A stretch of 36,171 nt of DNA from Armatimonadota bacterium (GTDB lineage Bacteria; Armatimonadota; Fervidibacteria; Fervidibacterales; Fervidibacteraceae), in assembly GCA_025060305.1 (NCBI GenBank), contig JANXCD010000005.1:1-36171 (forward strand), written 5' to 3'. The notes beneath the pieces are model-generated. The model was not told where the DNA came from, made no database searches, and saw nothing but the letters and a program-made list of their open reading frames with translations. The translations under genes were made by a program, and so were the position numbers. Every line of letters begins with the position of its first letter. The first letter of the stretch is position 1. Below are positions 23,127 through 31,040 of this stretch, in pieces.

Positions 23127-24056
23127 TTAAGGTTGCGATTTGAGTAAACTTTCAACTTCGTTACGAGTTGGCATTGAAGGTTGAGCGCCAACTTTGGTGC
23201 AAGCAATCGCTCCAGCAGCATTAGCGAAAAGGACCGCATCTTCAATTGGAGCGCCTTCAGCCAAGCGAACTGTCAACGCTGCTGCAAACGCATCGCCAGC
23301 AGCAGTTGCGTCAACGGCTTGAACTTTGAAGGCAGGGAAATGACGGACAAAATCTGGTGTTGCAAGCAGAGAGCCGTTCGCTCCCAAAGTCAAAACGACG
23401 GCTTTCGCTCCTTTGTCAAGCAAAGCCTTTGCAGCCTTTTCAGCGCTCTCAAGGTCGGTAACTTGAATTCCAGTCAAGCCTTCAATTTCTCGTTCGTTGG
23501 GCGTCCAAACATCAACCAATCCAAACCACTCTTCAGGAAAAGTTTCTTTCGGCGACGGTGCTGGATTGACAATGACTAATGCTCCGTGCCTGCTGGCTTC
23601 ACCGATTGCGTAGCCTACTGTTGGCAAAGGGATTTCAAATTGAACCAGCAACGCTTTCGCATTTTCCCAAACAGGCGATGCAACTTCAATGTCCTTTCGG
23701 CTCACTCTACCGTTTGCCCCTGGGGCGACGACAATTTCATTTTGTCCAGTTTCGTCAACGAAAATGAGAGCCACTCCCGAAGAAACTTCAGGGTCTCGCT
23801 GAAGGAAATCGGTTTTGACACCTGCTTCTTGAAAACTTTGCAACAGAATATCGCCGAATGTGTCTTTGCCCACTCGTCCTATAAACCAAGTTTCCGCTCC
23901 GAGCCTTGAGCAAGCGACAGCCTGATTTGCTCCTTTGCCTCCGCAAGCCATTTCAAACTTAGTGCCCAAAACCGTTTCACCTGGCGCTGGCAATTTAGGG
24001 GCGAAAGCAACCATGTCCATGTTGGCACTTCCGACCACGACCACCTTGACACTCAT
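23127..24056 (-). CDS. rbsK: Ribokinase (PfkB family)
   Basis: 309 residues, the same length as E. coli RbsK. Phosphorylates D-ribose at O5 with ATP. The N-terminal VVGSANMDMV, GGKGANQA at 39-46 (sugar-binding), NPAPSP and WTPNEREIEGLTG in the middle, and VDATAAGDAF with the catalytic base D255 are all ribokinase-type. The C-terminal GAIACTKVGAQPSMPTR segment is the usual cation-binding and lid end. GGAGGTGA lies about 6 bases before the ATG. It is the last gene of a minus-strand set (rhomboid, proline-rich protein, ribokinase) and follows its neighbour by 16 bases. No ribose transporter or RbsD is near, so the substrate could be another pentose or nucleoside-derived sugar. Confidence 0.94.
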   Translation of the reverse strand: MSVKVVVVGSANMDMVAFAPKLPAPGETVLGTKFEMACGGKGANQAVACSRLGAETWFIGRVGKDTFGDILLQSFQEAGVKTDFLQRDPEVSSGVALIFVDETGQNEIVVAPGANGRVSRKDIEVASPVWENAKALLVQFEIPLPTVGYAIGEASRHGALVIVNPAPSPKETFPEEWFGLVDVWTPNEREIEGLTGIQVTDLESAEKAAKALLDKGAKAVVLTLGANGSLLATPDFVRHFPAFKVQAVDATAAGDAFAAALTVRLAEGAPIEDAVLFANAAGAIACTKVGAQPSMPTRNEVESLLKSQP

Positions 24057-24072
24057 CTAACTCACCTCCCAG

Positions 24073-24798
24073 TCATTGTTTTGATTCGTCGCTCTTTCTG
24101 CTCTTGCTATCATCTTCGCCTGAAGGCTTTTCTTGCTCAGGTTGCTTTTCCTGTTGTGACTTTTCTGGCATAGGTTTGACTTGTGGCATTTTCTCGCTGC
24201 TTGAAGGAGTTGAAGGTGTAGGTGGTTCTGGCTTCATCAAGAAGGTAGTCAATAGCCAAAGGGTTGTGCCAATATCAACTTCACCTTGAGTTCTGATGGC
24301 GACAACTCTTATGTTGCCAGAATTTTCATTTAGGCGAGCCGTAAGGACGAACAAACCTTTTTTCGGTGGCTCAACCATGAGCATCGTTTCACGATGACCG
24401 CTGCTACTCCTGTTCCAAAAAACTCGCCTCCAGCCTTGAGCCTCAAGCAAACTCTGGTTCATCTGCACCAAATCAGAAGTGGTTGCTCCTTTTTTCCGGA
24501 AATCGTATTCAACGAGCCAAAGGGCTTCCATGCTCGTTATCAAATCACGCAATTGCTCACCTGAGATTACCTGCCCTCCTGAATGCTGAAGACTAAAGTA
24601 AGCGAAAACTTGAGCGACAACGGGCAACAAATCTTCTTTCGTCAACTGGAGTTCGGTCAACAATGTTGCTCCCGCTGGCACGAAGATAATGGGTTTGAGT
24701 GGCGGTTTGGTGGCAGTCGGTTCACTCGTCGGTTGAGTTTGTGCGCAAGCGAAGGCAAGGAAAAAGGCAAGTGTAAAACTGACAAGCACTTTACTCAT
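24073..24798 (-). CDS. Secreted hypothetical protein with Pro/Glu-rich C-terminal tail
   Basis: 241 residues. A signal peptide (MSKVLVSFTLAFFLAFACA) is cut near residue 19. A compact alpha/beta domain follows at about 55-190 (LLTELQLTKEDLL, ALWLVEYDFR, WRRVFWNRS and FVLTARLN). The tail of about 50 residues is dominated by Pro, Glu, Ser and Lys and is likely disordered. AGGTG lies 7 bases before the ATG at 24798, and an ATG at 24801 is equally possible. The start overlaps the rhomboid stop (TGATG), which suggests translational coupling. I see no family beyond a general likeness to small secreted DUF proteins. The link with rhomboid suggests an envelope location. Confidence 0.75.
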   Translation of the reverse strand: MSKVLVSFTLAFFLAFACAQTQPTSEPTATKPPLKPIIFVPAGATLLTELQLTKEDLLPVVAQVFAYFSLQHSGGQVISGEQLRDLITSMEALWLVEYDFRKKGATTSDLVQMNQSLLEAQGWRRVFWNRSSSGHRETMLMVEPPKKGLFVLTARLNENSGNIRVVAIRTQGEVDIGTTLWLLTTFLMKPEPPTPSTPSSSEKMPQVKPMPEKSQQEKQPEQEKPSGEDDSKSRKSDESKQ

Positions 24799-25997
24799 CA
24801 TCTTTCACCTCGCTTTCGGAATTGAGCAGCCAAACTTGACGCTTCTTGCCTCCAATGAGTTTGACTGTATTTGAGCCAAAAAAGGTGAAGGCATTGGCTC
24901 GCCTTGTCTTCGTAGCCCAACCTCCAAAAAAGTTCAGCCGCTTTCAAAAGGGCTTGTGGCGACTTAGGAAAATCAAGTGCTTCGGACGAAAGTTGAAAAA
25001 GCCTCAACGCTTCACGATAACAACGATGCCTTTCAAGTTGCTCTGCAAGCGTAAAAACGATTTCGGCTGACAAGTTTTGAACTTCGTCCATAAGAGCGAT
25101 TTTGCATGCTTCTTGAATTGCTTTCTCATCCCAAAGGAAATGTTTGATGGCTTCCTGAAAATTTCTTTCAGCCATTGCAAGATTTCCACCTGCCAAAAAA
25201 TTTCTGGCAGCAGCCAAGAAGGCAAAAATTTCTTTTGTTTTCAATTTGGCTAATTGCGACCAAAACTCTGCTGCTTCAAGCCAATGCCTTTCGCTTTCAG
25301 CCTTCATAGCCTTTCGCTCCAGTTGCTCCAGTTTCGCTTGATTGTGCCAATTGAACCCAAATGCTGTCAAGATGCCGATAGCGAAACTCGCTATATGGGC
25401 GATGGCAGTTTTGTCAGCCCCGTAGGAAAGGAGAGCAAATTGACCTGCAAGCCAAAAAGCAGCGAGCCACCAAACTGGCGTGGTGAATTCTCGCTTTCGC
25501 CAATGCCGACCGTAAAACATTAGCCACTTGACTCCGACATTTCTAAATCGGATGCAAAAAGCGCCAGCGCAAAAAGCCACTATCGCTGATGAGCCAACTA
25601 AAATTGGCGGTTCAAATTGACCTTGCCAAAGCCAAAACCAAGTTTGAGCCTTGAGAGCAACGAAGTGAGCGAGCGAAGCGAAAGCCAAAAACCGCTTCCA
25701 GCCCATCTCCAACTCAACGAACCAACCAAAAAGCCAAAGCCCTAAAAGATTAACAGCAAAATGCGAAAAATTGGCGTGAACAAGTAAACCTGTAAAAGCG
25801 CTCCACCAATTGGGCTTTTCAGGATCATAGCCGAACATTTCAAACCAAATTTCTTTTGCCGTCGGCGCAAACTCTTGTCGGCTGAGAAACACAAATTGAG
25901 CCAAAAACATCGTTGCAACGGCGAGCGTGAACGAGACTATCGTCAAAGGCAATCTTTTGGGGCGCTCCGTTAGACCTACTGGAAAAATCAAAATCAT
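24798..25997 (-). CDS. Rhomboid intramembrane serine protease with C-terminal TPR-like helices
   Basis: 399 residues. Residues 18-215 form a six-helix rhomboid core. They include HANFSHFAVN (H74, H79, N83) in the second helix, GSSA with catalytic S137 after a hydrophobic loop, and AHIASFAIGIL with catalytic H201. The Ser-His dyad is complete, so it should be active. The usual GxSG is GSSA here. Residues about 222-395 are soluble helices with TPR-like spacing (WLEAAEFWSQLAKL, MAERNFQEAIKHF, CYREALRLFQLS), probably cytoplasmic and involved in partner binding. GAGGTGAAG lies about 8 bases before the ATG. It is translationally coupled to the downstream secreted protein. Confidence 0.9.
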   Translation of the reverse strand: MILIFPVGLTERPKRLPLTIVSFTLAVATMFLAQFVFLSRQEFAPTAKEIWFEMFGYDPEKPNWWSAFTGLLVHANFSHFAVNLLGLWLFGWFVELEMGWKRFLAFASLAHFVALKAQTWFWLWQGQFEPPILVGSSAIVAFCAGAFCIRFRNVGVKWLMFYGRHWRKREFTTPVWWLAAFWLAGQFALLSYGADKTAIAHIASFAIGILTAFGFNWHNQAKLEQLERKAMKAESERHWLEAAEFWSQLAKLKTKEIFAFLAAARNFLAGGNLAMAERNFQEAIKHFLWDEKAIQEACKIALMDEVQNLSAEIVFTLAEQLERHRCYREALRLFQLSSEALDFPKSPQALLKAAELFWRLGYEDKASQCLHLFWLKYSQTHWRQEASSLAAQFRKRGER

Positions 25998-26137
25998 CTT
26001 TGCTCTTCACCTCTTCGTCATCCCATAGCAAATTATGGCAGGAAGGAATGAAGGAGTGAAAAGGATGGACAAGAAAATGACAGTTTTGCTGGCACAAATT
26101 TGACCCTTTCATGTCATAATTGCATTCGGTGAGGGCA

Positions 26138-27076
26138 ATGGGCATAAAAGGTCGTGACTTTTTGTCAGCAGCGGACATTAATGCTGAAGAAGCATTGGCT
26201 CTGTTTGAGTTGGCTAAGCGATACAAAGAGCAAAGGCATGCGAAAATTGAGCACGATGAGCCACTAAAAGGCAAAAAGGTTGCTATGCTTTTCCAAAAGC
26301 CATCGCTGCGAACGAGAGTGACTTTTGAACTTGCAGTGCATGAACTTGGTGGCTACCCTGTCATCTTGACTCAATCAGAAGTTGGGTTGGGACAGCGTGA
26401 GGCTGTCAAGGATGTAGCCAGAAACCTTGATAGGTGGGTTGATGCCATTGTTGCCCGTGTTTTTGAACACGAAACTCTCGTGGAGATGGCAGAATGGGCG
26501 AAAGCGCCAGTGATAAATGCCCTCTCCGATTTGGAGCATCCTTGTCAAGCCGTCGCCGATTTGTTCACCCTTTGGGAAATCTGGGGCGATGTTCGCAATC
26601 GCAATTTGACATTTGTTGGCGACGGTTTCAATGTGGCTCATTCCCTTTTGCTACTTTGCGCAACTTTGGGCGTGAATTGCACTGTGGCGACGCCAAAAGG
26701 CTACGAGCCTAAAGAGGCAATTGTCCTCAAAGCGAAAGAGATAGCATCAAAAAGCAACGCTCAAATTGTCATCACTAACGACCCAATTGAAGCAGTCCGA
26801 AACGCCGAAGCCCTTTACACTGATGTTTGGGCGAGCATGGGTCAAGAAGCGGAAGCAGAAAAGCGAAAGCGTGACTTTGCCAGATTTCAGGTCAACACTC
26901 AACTTCTAAAGCATGCACCAAGTGGCGTTTTTGTGATGCATTGTTTGCCTGCTCACAGAGGTGAAGAAATCACTGACGAAGTTTTGGATGCAACTTTTAG
27001 CCTTGCTTGGGAGCAAGCGGAAAATCGCTTGCACGCACAAAAGGCATTGTTGGCGAAAATTTTGGGAGGGGATTGA
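26138..27076 (+). CDS. argF: Ornithine carbamoyltransferase
   Basis: 312 residues. Makes L-citrulline from L-ornithine and carbamoyl phosphate in arginine synthesis. The carbamoyl-phosphate loop is KPSLRTR (56-60 SLRTR; most enzymes have STRTR), followed by HPCQ at 134-137, DVWASMG at 229-235 (ornithine loop) and HCLP at 268-271. The tail WEQAENRLHAQKA is typical, and the overall sequence is close to archaeal and thermophile enzymes. GGTGAGG is about 4 bases before the ATG at 26138; the frame is open upstream to a TTG at 26120. No other arginine gene is in the window. The next gene begins 1 base after the stop. Confidence 0.96.
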   Translation: MGIKGRDFLSAADINAEEALALFELAKRYKEQRHAKIEHDEPLKGKKVAMLFQKPSLRTRVTFELAVHELGGYPVILTQSEVGLGQREAVKDVARNLDRWVDAIVARVFEHETLVEMAEWAKAPVINALSDLEHPCQAVADLFTLWEIWGDVRNRNLTFVGDGFNVAHSLLLLCATLGVNCTVATPKGYEPKEAIVLKAKEIASKSNAQIVITNDPIEAVRNAEALYTDVWASMGQEAEAEKRKRDFARFQVNTQLLKHAPSGVFVMHCLPAHRGEEITDEVLDATFSLAWEQAENRLHAQKALLAKILGGD

Positions 27077-27077
27077 A

Positions 27078-27530
27078 ATGAACGCCGAGAGACCGCCAGA
27101 CACTTTGGCGAAATTCACAAAAGTTTTCGTTTACCGTCAGTCGGCGGTTAGACCATACTGGCTTGCTTGTGCTGCTGTCGTAGTCATGATGGTCTTTTTC
27201 CTTTGGGTTTTCGCTCAGTGGGAAAGTTTGACCTTTTCTGTTTTGGTCTTGCTTTCGTTGCCAGTGGCTTTGGTTTTCGCTTTCACTGTCTACCTTTGGC
27301 TCTTGAGCAAAACAGCGATGTTGGTCGTTACCGAACACGGAGTAGTTTACAGCGACCGATGGGTCAAGCGAGCCCTTTTGTGGAGCGAAATTGATGCCAT
27401 CACCAACTACTCAATTCGCAGCAAAATTGGCAAGAACATTGCCCTTAGACTTGGTCTCAAAGCCATTGAAAACTGGCAAGAATTGGTCAACATAGCCCGT
27501 GAGTTTAGCGATGCGAGAATTTTGGTTTGA
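27078..27530 (+). CDS. Small membrane protein with PH-like cytoplasmic domain
   Basis: 150 residues. Two transmembrane helices (about 25-46 and 53-75) are followed by a small beta-rich domain at about 83-150 (MLVVTEHGVVYSDRW, LLWSEIDAI and IALRLGLKAIENW), the pattern of bacterial PH-like membrane proteins. GGGAGGGGA lies 4 bases before the ATG. It starts 1 base after argF and is clearly cotranscribed, but no functional tie to arginine synthesis is known to me. The DUF is not identified. Confidence 0.75.
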   Translation: MNAERPPDTLAKFTKVFVYRQSAVRPYWLACAAVVVMMVFFLWVFAQWESLTFSVLVLLSLPVALVFAFTVYLWLLSKTAMLVVTEHGVVYSDRWVKRALLWSEIDAITNYSIRSKIGKNIALRLGLKAIENWQELVNIAREFSDARILV

Positions 27531-27550
27531 TGCCGTCATAAATTCTCGTT

Positions 27551-27609
27551 CAAGCCTGCCTGAAATTTTTCGTGCTGATTTCATCCGCCAAACTTTGAAT
27601 ATAAAGCGA
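27551..27609. repeat. Dispersed about 58-bp repeat overlapping a gene end
   Basis: Aligns end to end with 617-669. On the minus strand it supplies the last codons (ALYSKFGG) and the TGA stop of the secreted protein gene at 27581-28543. The GGCGGAT and ATCAGC arms around GAA form an imperfect hairpin. Confidence 0.7.
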
Positions 27610-28543
27610 GGTCAAACTTGGCTTCAACTTTCATTTGGAAAGAGGGAGCAGGCATTTGAGTTGAAGGTGGCGGTTGTTGACTTTGATTTTGTTGTTGCGC
27701 TTGTTGCTGATTTTGTTGACCTTCTTCGCCCTGTTCACCTTCTTCATTTTGACTTTGTTCTTGCTTTGAGTTTGCATCTTGGTTTGTTTGAGTGACAGGA
27801 ATTTTTGTCCCCACTTCCAACTTGATTGAGCCTGAAGCGGAAATTGTCCGTCCCTCTGCGATGCTGAAGACCACTTCGCTTTCGGCACTGTAACGAGCAG
27901 TGAAGTTCCATTGAGAACGCAAAGTCGGGTCAACTAAAGCATCAATAGGCAATAGGTAACGGAGTCGCAATTTAATAGGCTGAAGTCTTGGTGGAAGGTT
28001 AGCAGGTTGTTCAACGCACTGGACTGTCGCCAAAGTTATCGTCGCACCCAATTGGTGAACACCTTGCCAAGCATCACCAATTTGCACGCCTTCTTTAGGG
28101 AACGGAACGACAAGGGCAGCAAGGGCTATCGCCATAAGGTCAAAGTTGGCAACAAGTTCGTCAAGGGAACGAGCACCTCCACCCATGATGTCAAGGATTT
28201 CGCCTGTCGGAGTCGTAACGAAAGTTAATTGAACCCATCCGAGTTTTTGAATTTGCTCGCCTACGGAAGAGAAAACTCTCAATTTACCGCCTTTGATGGT
28301 CAAATCGCATTTCAACTTATCGCCTAACTTTTGCCATTTTTGCTCAATTTCAATTGCTGCGCCCAACTGTGCGAACCAGAAAAATCCGCTCGCTTCCATT
28401 TGAATTTCGCCGTTAATGAGCAGTCGGTAAGAAGACACTTGACCAACTGCTGGCAAGTAAGAGGGTTTATGCAAAGGCTTTTGGGTTATGCCGAGCGCAA
28501 CTGATAAATTCAAGCAAGTCACAAATGCCAATAAACGCTGCAA
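27581..28543 (-). CDS. Secreted DUF6263-like protein with Gln-rich region
   Basis: 320 residues from the TTG at 28543, which has AAGGAGG about 9 bases upstream. An ATG at 28582 overlaps the previous stop (TAATG) and would add 13 residues but has no SD. A signal peptide lies at 1-18. A beta-rich domain follows with VGQVSSYRLLINGEI, GEILDIMGG and VPFPKEGVQIGDAWQG. The same order of elements occurs in the neighbouring upstream gene, so the two are probably paralogues. Residues about 255-300 are Glu/Gln-rich low complexity (GEQGEEGQQNQQQAQQQ). The C-terminus lies in a dispersed repeat. The DUF6263 label is by pattern only, and the function is unknown. Confidence 0.7.
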   Translation of the reverse strand: MQRLLAFVTCLNLSVALGITQKPLHKPSYLPAVGQVSSYRLLINGEIQMEASGFFWFAQLGAAIEIEQKWQKLGDKLKCDLTIKGGKLRVFSSVGEQIQKLGWVQLTFVTTPTGEILDIMGGGARSLDELVANFDLMAIALAALVVPFPKEGVQIGDAWQGVHQLGATITLATVQCVEQPANLPPRLQPIKLRLRYLLPIDALVDPTLRSQWNFTARYSAESEVVFSIAEGRTISASGSIKLEVGTKIPVTQTNQDANSKQEQSQNEEGEQGEEGQQNQQQAQQQNQSQQPPPSTQMPAPSFQMKVEAKFDLALYSKFGG

Positions 28544-28581
28544 AATAAGCAACCTCCTTGCCTTCTTGAAGGACGAAGGCA

Positions 28582-29505
28582 TTAGGACTTGATAGAAACC
28601 AATTCGGTGACGCTTTTGACCTGAGTTTGCGCTTGTAAACTCATGATACCGCCACCAACATTTTCAGGCATTTGAATGACGACGCTCATTTTTGTCTCAG
28701 TGTTGACCTCGCTTTTAGAGATTAGCCCTTTTGCTAAATCAAACCAATATTTGGTGTTGGCTTTCGTTCCGCCTTTCGCTTGAAGGTCAATGCCCATTTC
28801 CTTTAACATCGGAAGTTTGCTCACAAGTTCGCCAATTTCAGGGACTTCGCTTTGGACTTCAACAACAGCAAGTTCATCGTTTCCCTTCCGTTCAATACAA
28901 GTCAACTTGCCTTTGTTGGAAATTTTTGCCGAAGCAGGTTGAGAGCCGGGCAAAGGCACAGGGACAGTTCCTGTTGACTCCCAATTCTCTCCGACTTTAA
29001 CTGACTTTGGCGGCAAGTTAGGTTGGAACAAAGCCCATGCATTTGCGCTAAAGACAAGGGCTTGCAACGGGTCTTGTAGAAACTCAAATTGCTCAATTGG
29101 TTTTTCGCCTTCCAATTTCAACGGTTTAATCTCGGCGATTTGCCCATCGGGTTTCAATTTCATCAAGAGCCTAACTGTCGGAACCTTTTGCTCATTCGTT
29201 TGCGAACCACTTGTGGACATCAAAAGCCCCATCTTCCCGCTCACTGTTACGATTAAAGTTGCGGTCCCATCATCAGCAACTTCTTTGATGACTTCCTCTT
29301 TGGTCAACTCGCCCTTGAATTGCAAATCGGTAGCGACACCGATTTCGCTGATCAAATTAACTTTGCCCTCAAGATTGACTTTGTAATTTACGGTTTGACC
29401 TTGTTGATAACGAAGCCTCAAGGAAAACTCCTGCTGCTCATCAGCGAAAATCAAACCGCCCAACAATGCAAGCAACCCTAACAAAAAGAATTTGCCTAAC
29501 TTCAT
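28582..29505 (-). CDS. Secreted DUF6263-like protein
   Basis: 307 residues. The start at ATG 29505 is preferred because GGAGGG lies 6 bases upstream; an ATG at 29511 directly abuts that SD. The signal peptide MKLGKFFLLGLLALLGGLIFA is cut near residue 21. The mature protein is a beta-rich domain: LRYQQGQTVNYKVNLEG near the N-terminus, DGQIAEIKPL in the middle, then VKVGENWEST, ELAVVEVQSEV and a TKYWFDLAKGLISKSEV ending strand pair. That final 'T..WFDL..G.i' element is common in DUF6263-type secreted proteins. It lies upstream of, and touches, the paralogue at 27581-28543. It may be a lipoprotein-like scaffold, but there is no lipobox. Confidence 0.75.
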   Translation of the reverse strand: MKLGKFFLLGLLALLGGLIFADEQQEFSLRLRYQQGQTVNYKVNLEGKVNLISEIGVATDLQFKGELTKEEVIKEVADDGTATLIVTVSGKMGLLMSTSGSQTNEQKVPTVRLLMKLKPDGQIAEIKPLKLEGEKPIEQFEFLQDPLQALVFSANAWALFQPNLPPKSVKVGENWESTGTVPVPLPGSQPASAKISNKGKLTCIERKGNDELAVVEVQSEVPEIGELVSKLPMLKEMGIDLQAKGGTKANTKYWFDLAKGLISKSEVNTETKMSVVIQMPENVGGGIMSLQAQTQVKSVTELVSIKS

Positions 29506-29619
29506 GTTCATCCCTCCAACGAAGTTCTTAGGTTTTTCAATCCACCTTGAAAATTTTTTCGTGCCGAAAATTTAGACGCAAGATTGTCATCTGCGACAAA
29601 CTTGCTTTGGTGATGAAGG

Positions 29620-30402
29620 ATGCTTCTCCGCAGGCTCAAGCAAATTCTTGAGCAAGTTCAACAAGGTCAGTTGAGCGTTGACGATGCTTTGCGAGAACTG
29701 CGAAATTTGCCCTTTCAAGAACTTGGTTTCGCCAAGATTGACCATCATAGACTGTTGCGTCGTGGCTTTCCTGAAGCCGTCTTTTGCCTCAACAAAACTC
29801 CAGAACAGGTGGCAAAAATCGTTAATGCTATGAGCCAGACAGGTGTGACTGTTTTGGCTACAAAAGCCAGCGAAACTCACTACAATGCTGTCAAGGAATT
29901 AGTCCCGCAAGCCCATTACTATCGGCTCGCTAAACTCATCGTGGTAGAAGGTCAAGAGCCAACAAAAGTTCCTACAGAAAAACAACCCAAAATCGCTGTT
30001 GTGGCAGCGGGAACAGCGGATTTGCCTATCGCTGAAGAGGCAGCCCTTACAGCAGAATATGCTGGCTGCAAAGTTGAACGCATCACTGATGTAGGCGTTG
30101 CTGGCATTCACAGGCTTGTTGAGCATTTACCTACATTGGAAAAAGCCGATGCCATCATTGTCGTTGCCGGCATGGAAGGTGCATTGCCAAGCGTCATCGC
30201 TGGTTTGATGTGGCAACCCGTCATCGCTGTCCCAACGAGTGTAGGCTACGGGGCGAGTTTTCACGGATTATCGGCTCTTTTGACAATGTTGAATTCATGC
30301 TCACCAGGAATTGCTGTCGTCAACATAGACAATGGCTTCGGTGCAGGTTACCTCGCTGCATTGATAGGGCGAATGGCAAAAGGTTTGCTAACACAAATTT
30401 GA
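29620..30402 (+). CDS. larB: Pyridinium-3,5-biscarboxylic acid mononucleotide synthase LarB
   Basis: 260 residues. LarB carboxylates and hydrolyses nicotinic acid adenine dinucleotide in the first step of the nickel-pincer cofactor of lactate racemase. Residues 1-110 are the N-terminal domain (LSVDDALRELRNLPFQELGFAKIDHHR) and 120-260 form a PurE-like domain. The latter includes VVAAGTADLPIAEEAALTA, ITDVGVAGIHRL, VVAGMEGALPSVIAGL and PTSVGYGAS, all characteristic. The ATG at 29620 is the first in frame after a stop, with a GGTGATGAAGG purine run upstream. LarC, LarE and LarA are not in the window. It is followed by a decayed prophage. Confidence 0.95.
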   Translation: MLLRRLKQILEQVQQGQLSVDDALRELRNLPFQELGFAKIDHHRLLRRGFPEAVFCLNKTPEQVAKIVNAMSQTGVTVLATKASETHYNAVKELVPQAHYYRLAKLIVVEGQEPTKVPTEKQPKIAVVAAGTADLPIAEEAALTAEYAGCKVERITDVGVAGIHRLVEHLPTLEKADAIIVVAGMEGALPSVIAGLMWQPVIAVPTSVGYGASFHGLSALLTMLNSCSPGIAVVNIDNGFGAGYLAALIGRMAKGLLTQI

Positions 30403-30667
30403 GTTAGGACTTAGGCAATCGCAACAAGAACTGCAATTATGCGTAGGCGAATGAAATGGAAGGTGAAAAGATAAGGCAGAAATTCCTGCACTTTACGAAA
30501 ATTGACGAGAATTGAGTTGCAGAATTGGGGGAAAGGAAGGGGTTGGTTTTGTCGGGATTTGATGGAATTTTGAGCGATTTTGAAGGGATGGTGAATTTCG
30601 GACACCTTCCCAAAACTACGGCAACTGTTCCCTGAACTTCTTGAGATGTTGAAAGAGGGTAATGACA

Positions 30668-30859
30668 ATGAGGCGAAAAGGGAGAAGGGGCGATGAAAGG
30701 TTCGTAGCGTTGTTGAAATCTATGAGGGCTAATGGTGCTACTTCTGCAGAATTAGGTAAAGTCGCATTGGAGGCGATTGATAGCGGTTGGGAAATAGCAA
30801 CTTTGGCTCGTGCAATCGGTGTTTATCATAGAATGGTAGGTTTGAGTTGCAGCCATTAA
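30668..30859 (+). CDS. Small basic protein with possible helix-turn-helix, prophage region
   Basis: 63 residues, starting at the ATG 30668 with AGAGGG 8 bases upstream. The N-terminus is highly basic (MRRKGRRGDER). A helical stretch, SAELGKVALEAIDSG and WEIATLARAIGVY, ends in a pattern like the recognition helix of small phage regulators. The gene may be shortened at its C-terminus. A plus-strand frame in another phase, reading KLRQLFPELLEML and ending near 30694, looks like the 3' end of an upstream gene now lost. Confidence 0.4.
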   Translation: MRRKGRRGDERFVALLKSMRANGATSAELGKVALEAIDSGWEIATLARAIGVYHRMVGLSCSH

Positions 30860-31040
30860 GGTGGAAGCCGAAGGGTTTGAAACTGGTTGAGCAACAAAAA
30901 TGTCGCCGCTGCCAAACGACAATTTGCTTGTGGTCATCGGAAAAACTTTCCCTTGTCTTGGCTAAAGCAACGAGAAAATGTTGCTTTGGTCAAATTTCCA
31001 TCACGGTCAAGTTGAGTCAAAATCATTGCAGGTGATAGTG

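Noticed and set aside
26088-26104. TGGCAC plus TTGA resembling a sigma-54 promoter before argF
   Set aside because: The spacing between the two elements is one base short and the second lacks the GC, so it is likely chance.
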